A stretch of DNA of 64,000 nucleotides from Flavobacterium sp. MFBS3-15 (GTDB taxonomy: Bacteria; Bacteroidota; Bacteroidia; Flavobacteriales; Flavobacteriaceae): assembly GCF_026107645.2 (NCBI RefSeq), contig NZ_JAPCHV010000003.1, forward strand, positions 124,001 through 188,000, written 5' to 3'. Position numbers and translations under genes: made by a program. The notes under the pieces are model-generated. The model had not been told where the DNA came from. It did not search any database and saw only the letters and a program-made list of their open reading frames with translations. How positions within the stretch are numbered: the stretch's first letter is position 1; every line of letters starts with the position of its first letter. Positions 1 to 7,096 of this stretch are shown in pieces.

Positions 1-2
1 CG

Positions 3-1706
3 TTTGTGCGTGTAGAGAACGATACGCTGGTAACGGGCTACCGCCAAACGCAGGGTTGGGCACGCACACGCACGGTATATTTTGCCATGGCCTTCTCAAA
101 GCCCATAAAGCAGTATGGCGCAGCGAAGTATGACGAGAACAACATATACAACGGCTTTTGGCGGAAGTTCGACCAAACCAGAATCTTTCCCGAAGCGGCC
201 GGCCACAACATAAAAATGCATTTTGATTTTGAAACTGCTGAAAATGAGAAGGTAAAGGTAAAATTTGCTCTTTCGCCGGTAAGCACGGCCAATGCCCTGG
301 CCAACATGCAGGCGGAGGTGCCGCACTGGGATTTTGACCGCACCCGCAAGGAAGGAGAACAGCTTTGGGAAAAAGAGCTCAACAAGATACAGGTGGAAAC
401 CCTGACAGAAGACGATAGGGTGAATTTCTACACTGCCATGTACCACGCCTTCATCAACCCGACGGTGTATATGGATAATAATGGCGAATACAAAGGCCTT
501 GACCAGAATGTGCACGTAGCGGAGGGCCTTACCAATTACACCACTTTTTCGCTTTGGGATACCTACAGGGCGCTGCACCCCTTGTTCAACCTTGTACAAA
601 CCGAACGCAATAACCACATGATGCAGTCGATGCTGGCACATTATGACCAGAGCGTGCACCATGCCCTGCCGGTATGGTCGCACTATGCCAACGAGAACTG
701 GTGCATGATAGGCTATCATTCGGTGTCATTGTTGGCGGACGGCATCGTCAAGGGCAACCTGGCGTATGATCATGATAAGGCGCTGGAAGCCTGCATCAGC
801 TCGGCGAACCTGAAGTATTATGACGGGATCGAGTACTACCAAAAGCTCGGCTATGTGCCGGAAGACAAGAATGGCTCATCGGTTTCCAAAACGCTGGAAT
901 ATGCCTATGACGACTGGTGCATAGCGCAGATCGCGAAGAGGCTGGGCAAGGATGAGGTTTACAAAGAATATATGAAGCGTTCAGAGAATTATAAGAACGT
1001 ATTCGACAAAGGCACCGGCTTTATGCGCCCAAGGCTTTCAGACGGGACTTTCAAGAAAGAATTCGACCCGCTTGATACGCATGGGCAGGGCTTTATAGAA
1101 GGAAATGCGTGGAACTACAGCCTGTATGTGCCGCACAATCCCGATGCATTAGTGGCCATGAACGGCGGGAAAGAGCAGTTTGCGCAACATCTCGATTCGC
1201 TGTTTACCATGACCCTGCCCGATAAGTATTTTGAGCATACGGAGGACATTACACGCGACGGTATCATAGGCAATTACGTGCACGGCAACGAGCCTTCGCA
1301 CCACGTGGCCTACCTGTACAACTGGACGGGTAAGCCTTGGAAAACCCAGGAAAGAATCCGCATGATACTTAATGCGATGTACAAGCCGAAGCCCGACGGG
1401 CTGGGCGGTAACGACGATTGCGGCCAGATGAGTGCCTGGTATATCTTTTCTGCATTGGGCTTTTATCCTGTGGCTCCGGGGAGCGACGAATATGCCCTTG
1501 GCAGCCCTTTGGTAAAGACCGCCATACTCAACCTTGAGAATGGGCGGACGTTTGCCATAACTGCCAAAAACCAAAGCGCTAAGAATGTATATGTGCAGAA
1601 AATGGAACTCAACGGGAAGCCTTTTACGGGTTCAACCCTGAAGCACGGCGATATAACAAATGGCGGAACGCTGGTTTTCTATATGGGGAGCAAGCCTGTA
1701 AAATAG
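3..1706 (+). CDS. GH92 alpha-mannosidase, C-terminal part (5' end outside window)
   Basis: Glycoside hydrolase family 92 enzymes are Ca-dependent exo-alpha-mannosidases, usually exported in Bacteroidota. The reading frame is open from the first full codon, so the gene starts upstream. The GTG at 6 is probably not the real start, because conserved family sequence (NDTLVTGYRQTQGWA) runs straight through it. About 567 residues are visible; the family is usually 700-780. The HGNEPSHH motif (nt 1281-1304) carries the expected catalytic acid Glu, and GGNDDCGQMSAW (nt 1404-1439) carries the Asp pair expected to supply the base. The C-terminal beta-sandwich follows (LGFYPVAPGSDEYALGSP). The stop is TAG at 1704-1706. 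The family call is firm; the exact mannosidic linkage cannot be read from sequence. Confidence 0.95.
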   Translation, partial: FVRVENDTLVTGYRQTQGWARTRTVYFAMAFSKPIKQYGAAKYDENNIYNGFWRKFDQTRIFPEAAGHNIKMHFDFETAENEKVKVKFALSPVSTANALANMQAEVPHWDFDRTRKEGEQLWEKELNKIQVETLTEDDRVNFYTAMYHAFINPTVYMDNNGEYKGLDQNVHVAEGLTNYTTFSLWDTYRALHPLFNLVQTERNNHMMQSMLAHYDQSVHHALPVWSHYANENWCMIGYHSVSLLADGIVKGNLAYDHDKALEACISSANLKYYDGIEYYQKLGYVPEDKNGSSVSKTLEYAYDDWCIAQIAKRLGKDEVYKEYMKRSENYKNVFDKGTGFMRPRLSDGTFKKEFDPLDTHGQGFIEGNAWNYSLYVPHNPDALVAMNGGKEQFAQHLDSLFTMTLPDKYFEHTEDITRDGIIGNYVHGNEPSHHVAYLYNWTGKPWKTQERIRMILNAMYKPKPDGLGGNDDCGQMSAWYIFSALGFYPVAPGSDEYALGSPLVKTAILNLENGRTFAITAKNQSAKNVYVQKMELNGKPFTGSTLKHGDITNGGTLVFYMGSKPVK

Positions 1707-1744
1707 ATTATTAGATTTAGCGGTTCACCTATATCTATAAAAAC

Positions 1745-1768
1745 AAAAAAGCCCCCTCGCGGGGGCCT
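1745..1768 (-). terminator. Intrinsic terminator of the 1799-2975 minus-strand pair
   Basis: GCCCCC-TCGC-GGGGGC stem-loop (1751-1766). Read on the minus strand it is followed by TTTTTTGTTTTT, so it ends the lipoprotein transcript. It could also slow plus-strand transcription leaving the GH92 gene. Confidence 0.85.
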
Positions 1769-1798
1769 CAGGAAGGTTTGATTGGTTAATCTTTCCTG

Positions 1799-2407
1799 TT
1801 ATTCCTTAACTTTTGCCGAGCTCTTGATGATCTCGTAAACTTTCTTGGCCGCTTCTTCGGTATATACTTTCTCCGACATGGTCATAGAGCCGCTGTCTGA
1901 AAGGCTGAAGAATGCCTTGCCTTCGGTTTCAAGCGCATAGAAGAAGTGCGATTCCGGATTGTATGTTGCACCGTTTGCCTCAGGCTTCATGGTGTATGTA
2001 AATACAAATCCGTTAGGCTCATCAACAATAGTTTTGATGTCAACATACTGCTCAGTACGGCCTACTGTCAGGCCTTTGTTTCCTTTGATAAGCTCTTCCA
2101 TCGAACTTACAGCCTGTGCATAAACAGAGATAACATAATCTTCGGCAAGCGTTACGTCAACCCCGCCGTTGCCATTCTTTTCAAGTACGGCATCCTTAGG
2201 AAGCTTCACGATGATCGGTGTCAGCGTTGAGGTTCCGCTCAGGTCTGTTTCTACCCAGTCGGCCTCGTTAACCACATATATAGGTGTTTTTTCAGCAGGG
2301 GCAGCTTCCGTTTGTTCGGCAGTTTCTGTTCCTTCAGCGGCATTTTTGTCTTTGCACGAGTACAGTGCCATTGACAGCATCAATGCCATGATAACCGTTT
2401 TTTTCAT
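1799..2407 (-). CDS. Lipoprotein with NEADWVETDLS motif, unknown function
   Basis: 202 residues. I chose the ATG at 2407 because it gives a clean lipoprotein signal peptide (MKKTVIMALMLSMALYSC; lipobox ALYSC). The longer frame upstream adds 33 residues that do not look like a signal. After a Glu/Ala-rich linker comes a domain beginning NEADWVETDLS, and the protein ends SSAKVKE. The same opening and ending occur in the lipoprotein at 12591-13160, so the two are paralogues. I do not recognise a characterised family. It lies 40 bp downstream of the membrane protein gene at 2448-2975 and is probably co-transcribed with it. Confidence 0.85.
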   Translation of the reverse strand: MKKTVIMALMLSMALYSCKDKNAAEGTETAEQTEAAPAEKTPIYVVNEADWVETDLSGTSTLTPIIVKLPKDAVLEKNGNGGVDVTLAEDYVISVYAQAVSSMEELIKGNKGLTVGRTEQYVDIKTIVDEPNGFVFTYTMKPEANGATYNPESHFFYALETEGKAFFSLSDSGSMTMSEKVYTEEAAKKVYEIIKSSAKVKE

Positions 2408-2447
2408 TGTAATGGTTTTTGAATTATAATTTAGTAAGATGTATTGA

Positions 2448-2975
2448 TTAAGCGTGTGCAGGCTGTTTTTTGCCATTGCGCATCGCAAAGGCAAACAGGG
2501 CTGCAAGTACGGCAGGTACGGTAACGATGATAGCTACGGAGCGGTTGCTCATTGCGCCGTATTTACTGCTGAAATCAGGTGAAAGCACAATGGCTGCAAG
2601 GCCTATGACAACTGTTGCGCCCAATAGCATCGCGGCGGTTTTTCCTCCTGCCTTGAACAGGAATACTGCAGAAACAATGCTGGCAAGTGCAAGCAGGGCC
2701 ATCATGATACCCAAAGTAGTATAAGTGCCGGGTGATGCGATATCCATCATTTCTTCCATGTCGGCAATCTCGCTGTTCATTTCATCTGCCTCAGGTCCCG
2801 AAAGTTGCTTAACGTTTTCTTTCATTGTTTCAAGATCTTTTTTGGCCTGCTCTACCATTGCGGCTGATTCTTTAGCATCTTCGGCATCCCCAAAATTCCT
2901 TACTACACCAAGGGTTCCCATTCCTACAGCTACGATAACTGCGATGATTCCTAAAATCCTCATTAAAATTCTCAT
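2448..2975 (-). CDS. Four-helix membrane protein, unknown function
   Basis: 175 residues. Hydrophobic segments lie near residues 4-25, 85-107, 115-133 and 145-165. Between the first two is a charged stretch (about 30-75) rich in Glu, Asp, Lys and Met that looks helical and possibly coiled-coil. The C-terminus is basic (NGKKQPAHA). MRILMRILG offers two start codons, at 2975 and 2963. It is the first gene of a pair with the lipoprotein at 1799-2407, which suggests an inner-membrane/lipoprotein partnership; that is inference only. No family recognised. Confidence 0.75.
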   Translation of the reverse strand: MRILMRILGIIAVIVAVGMGTLGVVRNFGDAEDAKESAAMVEQAKKDLETMKENVKQLSGPEADEMNSEIADMEEMMDIASPGTYTTLGIMMALLALASIVSAVFLFKAGGKTAAMLLGATVVIGLAAIVLSPDFSSKYGAMSNRSVAIIVTVPAVLAALFAFAMRNGKKQPAHA

Positions 2976-3300
2976 GTTCTTTTTGTTTTATTGGTTATAA
3001 ATTATTTTGTGGACGAAAATACAATTTTTATAACACGTAATTATTTTCGGGTTAAAAAAATCTTAAAATTCAAGATGTCGTAACGCTGATTTAACATTTG
3101 GCGGTGATTTTCAAATTGCCTTTCTTCCGTTTTGTTTTTAATTACAGGGCAAATGTAGGCAAGCAGCCTTCATCATTTTTAGCAAATGAATATCTGTAAC
3201 ATTTCACTGAAAATTTGAAAACAGGGCCTGAAAGTTCGTAAAAACAGAAATGCTGAAAATCGCCGTTTGGCGAGGATGGTACCCGAAAAAGTGCGGGTAT
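2976..3300. other. Intergenic stretch of 325 bp, no gene seen
   Basis: AT-rich DNA between two minus-strand units. The only promoter-like string is a minus-strand TATTTTCG (3021-3014), one mismatch from TAnnTTTG and 39 nt before the membrane protein start. Short ORFs here have no start or composition worth calling. The right part runs past the stop of the SRPBCC gene, but I see no convincing terminator. Confidence 0.6.
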
Positions 3301-3777
3301 TCAGGGGAGCACCCGGCGGTATTTACTTTCGTCTTCGGCAAATTCGGTAATGATGCGGTTGCGCTCTTCCAGCAGGCGGCGCATGTATTTTTCGAGGAAT
3401 AGGTTGTCGGCCATGCGGCCAAAGATGCCATACGGGCTTTGGTAGTCGAAAATGTCGGTCATATAGGTGGTACCGCCTTTTTCTTCAAAGAGGTGCTCAT
3501 GCCGGAAGCCTTTAAAAGCCCCTTCTTTCATCTCGTCGGTAAAATAGCGGGGAGGGTCGAAAGCCGTTATTTCGGACGTTAGCTTTTGCCACAGCCCGAA
3601 ATGCTTTGCCCGCCAGGTAACGCTTTCGCCCATGCCGATGAGGCCGGATGTGGTTCCGGCTATGGCCTCCTCATTCGTATGTGCGGTAGAAATCTTGTGC
3701 AGGTCGATGCTTCGCGAAAGGTCGAATACAACCTCAATTGGCGCATGGATAACGGTGTTGAGTACAATGCGGGGCAT
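3301..3777 (-). CDS. SRPBCC-family ligand-binding protein (START-like fold)
   Basis: 158 residues from the ATG at 3777. It begins MPRIVLNTVIHAPIEVVFDL, the typical beta1-alpha1 opening of the SRPBCC/polyketide-cyclase-like superfamily, and ends with a long C-terminal helix (FLEKYMRRLLEERNRIITEF). There is no signal peptide, so it is cytoplasmic. The open frame continues upstream, but the residues before MPRIV are out-of-frame sequence of the neighbouring gene. The start codon shares one base with the stop of the upstream lipoprotein gene, so the two are translationally coupled. The ligand is unknown. Confidence 0.85.
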   Translation of the reverse strand: MPRIVLNTVIHAPIEVVFDLSRSIDLHKISTAHTNEEAIAGTTSGLIGMGESVTWRAKHFGLWQKLTSEITAFDPPRYFTDEMKEGAFKGFRHEHLFEEKGGTTYMTDIFDYQSPYGIFGRMADNLFLEKYMRRLLEERNRIITEFAEDESKYRRVLP

Positions 3778-4205
3778 CAGTTGTATACCCTGATGGAGTT
3801 TTCGCCCGTGATCTGTACGCGGTAGGGCTTGAGCGGGTAACGCACATCGGCTTCCGGAAGCCCTGTAAAGAGGCTGTACACCACGTCGTCGCAGTTGCAT
3901 ATTACGTTGATGCCGTCTATGGTAAGCGAGGAGCAGGAAGTAACGGGCTGGTTGGGGCAGGTGGCCTCATAGGCTACATAGCCGCTGCCGGTATTCATGA
4001 CGATAATGCCGTTGATGCCCACACCGGCCTGGTTGATGCGCACCGGGTTGGCCGGGAAGCGCAGCGCATTGTATAGCGGGAGGTTGAAATCAAGGTCTAC
4101 CGAAAAGTTATAGTTGGGCAGGAAACGGTTGGTGTTATTATAGTCATCGCTGCCGCACCCCGAGAGGAGAGCGATGGCGAAGAGGAGGAACATGAATTTT
4201 TTCAT
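3777..4205 (-). CDS. Rieske-like lipoprotein lacking the cluster histidines
   Basis: 142 residues with a lipoprotein signal (MKKFMFLLFAIALLSGC) followed by GSDD, an acidic surface-export-like signal. The layout fits a Rieske fold: TCPNQPVTSC near residues 82-91 sits where the first CxH ligand motif belongs, and CNCDDVVYSLFTG near 103-115 where CPxHGSxFxxxG belongs. The two histidine positions are Asn85 and Asp106, so a normal 2Fe-2S cluster is not expected. It may be a structural or electron-transfer-dead relative. It overlaps the SRPBCC gene by one base. Confidence 0.7.
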   Translation of the reverse strand: MKKFMFLLFAIALLSGCGSDDYNNTNRFLPNYNFSVDLDFNLPLYNALRFPANPVRINQAGVGINGIIVMNTGSGYVAYEATCPNQPVTSCSSLTIDGINVICNCDDVVYSLFTGLPEADVRYPLKPYRVQITGENSIRVYN

Positions 4206-4236
4206 AGCATAAAAATTTGTGCAGATAATTATGAAA

Positions 4237-4259
4237 CAAAGTTAATTTAATTAACTTTG
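4237..4259. promoter_or_regulatory. Back-to-back -7 boxes forming a 23-bp palindrome
   Basis: The 23 bp reads as a perfect palindrome about base 4248: CAAAGTTAATT-T-AATTAACTTTG. Each end is a TAACTTTG box (TAnnTTTG), one facing the lipoprotein (minus, 4244-4237) and one facing greA (plus, 4252-4259). The two promoters therefore overlap, and the palindrome could also be a regulator site. Confidence 0.55.
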
Positions 4260-4284
4260 GAGTACTGCAATTGCAAGATTAAAA

Positions 4285-4312
4285 TTTGAATTAATAAAAA
4301 ATACTATCTTTG
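4285..4312 (+). promoter_or_regulatory. greA promoter
   Basis: TTTG (4285-4288) and TATCTTTG (4305-4312), a match to the Bacteroidota TTG/TAnnTTTG promoter with a slightly short 16-bp spacer. Transcription would begin near 4318, at the left edge of the leader hairpin. Confidence 0.6.
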
Positions 4313-4315
4313 TAA

Positions 4316-4350
4316 AAAGAATCCCGTCGCGATGGGATTCTTTCTATTTA
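4316..4350 (+). terminator. Terminator-like hairpin in the greA leader
   Basis: AAGAATCCC (4317-4325) pairs with GGGATTCTT (4334-4342), followed by TCTATTTATATA. It lies between the predicted greA start point and the start codon, so it would be at the very 5' end of the message. It fits an attenuator or a 5' stabilising stem. It is too far from any upstream plus-strand gene to be that gene's ordinary terminator. Confidence 0.6.
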
Positions 4351-4368
4351 TATATAAACGATGAAGTC

Positions 4369-4845
4369 ATGAGTACAGTATCTTATTACACTGCGGAAGG
4401 ATTAAAAAAATTAAGGGACGAGCTGGACCAGCTCAAAAGCATAGAACGCCCTAAAGCCAGCCAGGCCATAGCCGAGGCGAGGGATAAAGGCGACCTTTCT
4501 GAGAATGCCGAATATGATGCCGCCAAGGAAGCCCAGGGGCTGCTTGAGCTGAAGATATCCAAAATGGAAGAGCTGGTGGCCAACGCGCGCCTTATCGACG
4601 AGTCGCAGCTTGACGTGTCGAAAGCGCTTGTGCTTTCTACTGTAAAAATAAAGAACCAGGCCAACGGCATGGAAATGAAATATACGCTGGTTGCCGAAAG
4701 CGAGGCCGACCTTAAAACCGGGAAAATATCGGTTACATCGCCCATAGGCAAAGGGCTTTTGGGCAAATCAGTTGGTGAGGTGGCCGAAATACAGGTGCCT
4801 AACGGGACTTTGAAATTTGACGTGCTCGAAATAACACGCGACTAA
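4369..4845 (+). CDS. greA: Transcription elongation factor GreA
   Basis: 158 residues, the usual family length. GreA enters the RNA polymerase secondary channel and stimulates cleavage of backtracked RNA. The N-terminal coiled coil (about 1-75) has the acidic tip segment DKGDLSENAEYDAAKE, whose Asp and Glu residues act at the polymerase active site. The C-terminal FKBP-like domain ends with SPIGKGLLGKSVGEVAEIQV. The HIT-protein gene follows after 3 bp, so the two are one operon. The leader hairpin upstream may control it. Confidence 0.97.
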   Translation: MSTVSYYTAEGLKKLRDELDQLKSIERPKASQAIAEARDKGDLSENAEYDAAKEAQGLLELKISKMEELVANARLIDESQLDVSKALVLSTVKIKNQANGMEMKYTLVAESEADLKTGKISVTSPIGKGLLGKSVGEVAEIQVPNGTLKFDVLEITRD

Positions 4846-4848
4846 GCC

Positions 4849-5238
4849 ATGGCATCGATATTCACAAAAATAGTAAACGGCGAAATCCCGGCCTATAAAA
4901 TAGCCGAGGACGACAACTACCTTGCCTTTCTGGATGTAAATCCCAATGCCAAGGGGCACACCCTGTGCATTCCGAAGCAGGAAATCGACAAGATATTCGA
5001 CATGGAGCAGGAGCATTACCTGGGCCTGATGGCGTTTTCGTACAAAGTGGCAAAAGCGCTGGAAAAGACCGTGCCCTGCAAGAGGATAGGGATGTCGGTA
5101 ATTGGGCTGGAGGTGCCGCATACGCACGTACACCTCATTCCGCTGAACGAAATGGACGAGATACGCTTTTCCAATAAAGTGAAACTGGAAAAAGAAGAGT
5201 TTGAGGCGCTGGCAAAGGCCATTGCGGCAAACCTTTAA
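4849..5238 (+). CDS. HIT family nucleotide hydrolase (Hint-like)
   Basis: 129 residues. HIT proteins hydrolyse or transfer nucleoside monophosphates, typically AMP from purine phosphoramidates. The catalytic triad motif HTHVHLIP (about residues 90-97) is intact, and the opening FTKIVNGEIPAYKIAEDD is typical of the Hint branch. Cytoplasmic, no signal peptide. It follows greA after 3 bp and is closed by a strong terminator, so it belongs to the greA transcript. The physiological substrate is not apparent. Confidence 0.93.
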   Translation: MASIFTKIVNGEIPAYKIAEDDNYLAFLDVNPNAKGHTLCIPKQEIDKIFDMEQEHYLGLMAFSYKVAKALEKTVPCKRIGMSVIGLEVPHTHVHLIPLNEMDEIRFSNKVKLEKEEFEALAKAIAANL

Positions 5239-5242
5239 TAAT

Positions 5243-5268
5243 AACCGGACACAGTTCCGGTTTTTTAT
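5243..5268 (+). terminator. Terminator of greA-HIT
   Basis: AACCGGA/TCCGGTT stem (5243-5249 with 5256-5262), 6-nt loop, then a TTTT tract. Confidence 0.9.
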
Positions 5269-5336
5269 TATAACAAATTTAACCATCGGCGTTTGTGTTA
5301 TTTCGTATCATTGTACATATATTAAACTAACACACT

Positions 5337-5744
5337 ATGAAAAAGATACTTGTATTTGCAATGATGGCACTCTGCCTGGCAGGCTGCTCTGATGATGACA
5401 ACAATGACCCTGCGGTAAACCTGGACCATTTGCAAAAAAGATGGTACTACGTGTCAACCAAATTAGGAAACCAAACGCAGAATTACCCGGGCCATATGCC
5501 GTGCGGGAAGGATTACATCGAGTTTCAGGCCAATAATGTTGTGCGTAATGTCGATTATTTCGACTGCCAGCAGGATCCGGCTGTAGATACGGGGACCTAT
5601 TCAGCAACTGAAGAAACGCTTACCTATACTATAGATGGAATGCCTGAGAGCTTTACCATGAAGAAGCTGACTTCCTCGAGGCTGGAAACCCAGGCGACCC
5701 TGAACGGGGCGACAATAACCTACATTTATACCAGTACACCATAA
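5337..5744 (+). CDS. Lipocalin-like lipoprotein, tandem copy 1
   Basis: 135 residues. The signal peptide ends at AGC, followed by SDDD, an acidic run of the kind that directs lipoproteins to the cell surface in Bacteroidota. The mature part has the short lipocalin-like plan found in many flavobacterial lipoproteins: an N-terminal helix and strand (LQKRWYYVS), a CGKDYIEF strand, and repeated Thr/Ser-rich strands. It aligns along its length with the next gene (5823-6257), including CGKDYIEF and a second conserved Cys (nt 5566-5568), suggesting a conserved disulphide. Ligand unknown. Confidence 0.8.
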   Translation: MKKILVFAMMALCLAGCSDDDNNDPAVNLDHLQKRWYYVSTKLGNQTQNYPGHMPCGKDYIEFQANNVVRNVDYFDCQQDPAVDTGTYSATEETLTYTIDGMPESFTMKKLTSSRLETQATLNGATITYIYTSTP

Positions 5745-5822
5745 AATTACCCTTATAAACCCAGGTTTTTTTATTTGAAATTTTATTATTATTGCCGTAT
5801 AACAATTAAACAAAAACCAACA

Positions 5823-6257
5823 ATGAAAAAAGTAATCGGCTTAGGCCTTGCAGTAGCGCTTTTTGCTTCGTGTTCTGACGACGATAGTTCGTCAGGATCA
5901 ATAAACCCGGACAACTTGCTGAAGAAGTGGTACTATGTTTCTGTAAACGCTAATGGAGAAACAGAGCTTTGGGATGACCATGAGGCATGTGGAAAAGATT
6001 ATATTGAATTTTCGAGTGGAGGCGTACTTACGAATGTGGATGTTTATGGTTGTGACGGTAATACACCTTTAACGGATGTTTTTAATGCGGCCTATACTGT
6101 AAACGGCAACAAAATTACTGCCACTGCGGGTGGCGAAACACAAACGGTGACTATAAAAAAGCTCACAGCTTCAGAATTAAAAGTAGCATACACCACTGAT
6201 TATGATGGTGATGGTGATGAAGAGACGGTAACAGAAACCTACTCAAGCAATCCATAA
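5823..6257 (+). CDS. Lipocalin-like lipoprotein, tandem copy 2
   Basis: 144 residues from the ATG at 5823. The frame is open 48 nt further upstream, but MKKVIGLGLAVALFASC is the lipoprotein signal, followed by SDDD. It shares LLKKWYYVS and ACGKDYIEF with the gene at 5337-5744, so it is a tandem duplicate. It gains an Asp-rich loop (DYDGDGDEE) near the C-terminus that could bind calcium. A strong terminator follows. Function unknown. Confidence 0.82.
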   Translation: MKKVIGLGLAVALFASCSDDDSSSGSINPDNLLKKWYYVSVNANGETELWDDHEACGKDYIEFSSGGVLTNVDVYGCDGNTPLTDVFNAAYTVNGNKITATAGGETQTVTIKKLTASELKVAYTTDYDGDGDEETVTETYSSNP

Positions 6258-6274
6258 TTTTTATAAAAAAACAT

Positions 6275-6300
6275 AAAACGGGGCAATCGCCCCGTTTTTT
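6275..6300 (+). terminator. Terminator after the lipocalin-like pair
   Basis: AAAACGGGGC/GCCCCGTTTT stem with AATC loop and a T run. Near-symmetric, so probably active in both directions. Confidence 0.9.
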
Positions 6301-6341
6301 ATGGCTCAGTTTTTGCGCCATTCTTACACAAAACCTAACCT

Positions 6342-6863
6342 ATGAAAAAGATACTACTCTTTGTATGCAGCGCCATTTTGCTGTCCTGTTCTGATGACGA
6401 TGCATCCCAAAATCCCGGCCAGGAAGCCGTTTCCACCGGGCATGTACGGATTGCCTACCTCGGCAACAACATACAGTTTGAAGACCCCGAAGTGATGAGG
6501 GGCGGGCCTGATTCCGCATTCGACCTGACGGTCAGGGGCTACATTATATTCGAAGGCAGCCACCATATAAAGAATTATGTGCACTTGCCGTTCAATTTGG
6601 TGGACGGGCACTACGAACTCCAGCAGATCGATATTAATGACAACCAGTTTGACGGCACGCATCTTGACATCATGCATCATTATGTTATGCTGGCAGGCCC
6701 GTTGGCCAATCCTGACTTCGAACATATAGCCACGCTGAGGAGCGACAACCACCTGGTGGGCAGCTTTTCGGGCAATGTGCAGCCCGGCACGCAGGAACCC
6801 GAAGGCACTCCAGGCTATTATGTGAGTGGCGACTTCGACATCGACCTTAATGCTATAGATTAA
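6342..6863 (+). CDS. Surface lipoprotein, unknown function
   Basis: 173 residues. Lipoprotein signal MKKILLFVCSAILLSC followed by SDDD. The mature protein looks beta-rich, with His-rich patches (EGSHHIKNY, DIMHHYVM) and acidic loops (DINDNQFDG). It is not obviously related to the two lipocalin-like genes upstream beyond the shared N-terminal export signal. It has its own transcript unit after the terminator at 6275-6300. No family recognised. Confidence 0.8.
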   Translation: MKKILLFVCSAILLSCSDDDASQNPGQEAVSTGHVRIAYLGNNIQFEDPEVMRGGPDSAFDLTVRGYIIFEGSHHIKNYVHLPFNLVDGHYELQQIDINDNQFDGTHLDIMHHYVMLAGPLANPDFEHIATLRSDNHLVGSFSGNVQPGTQEPEGTPGYYVSGDFDIDLNAID

Positions 6864-6933
6864 AATGTAGTGATTTCGGTATAAATAGGTCACAAATCCT
6901 ATTCTATACCAAAATTGACTTATGCTTTGTGGC

Positions 6934-6957
6934 AGAGGCGTTGCAATGCAACGTCTG
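6934..6957. repeat. GTTGCA palindromic repeat, copy A
   Basis: CGTTGCA-A-TGCAACG core (6939-6953) with partly complementary flanks. First of three copies in 125 bp between a plus-strand and a minus-strand gene end; two more lie at 15373 and 15471. Confidence 0.75.
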
Positions 6958-6984
6958 ATACGAATAAGATATACCAAAAAGCGT

Positions 6985-7006
6985 GAGCCGTTGCATTGCA
7001 ACGTCT
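6985..7006. repeat. GTTGCA palindromic repeat, copy B
   Basis: GAGCCGTTGCA-T-TGCAACG, about 50 bp from copies A and C. The left arm matches copy C, the right arm matches copy A. Confidence 0.75.
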
Positions 7007-7034
7007 AATACCGATATGATAGGCCATAACGTTC

Positions 7035-7057
7035 GAGCCGTTGCATTGCAACGGCTC
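7035..7057. repeat. GTTGCA palindromic repeat, copy C
   Basis: Perfect 23-bp odd palindrome, GAGCCGTTGCA-T-TGCAACGGCTC. It is the best-preserved copy of the family in this window. Confidence 0.85.
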
Positions 7058-7096
7058 TGCAACGTAATCATTTATATTCACGTGTATAATCAGGCA

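Noticed and set aside
6..1706. GH92 gene complete with a GTG start at 6
   Set aside because: Conserved family sequence occupies the very first codons and the frame is open to the window edge; the real start must lie upstream.
6930..7060. CRISPR-like repetition
   Set aside because: The three repeats are palindromes with unequal flanks and irregular spacing, there are no cas genes, and the same family occurs singly elsewhere.
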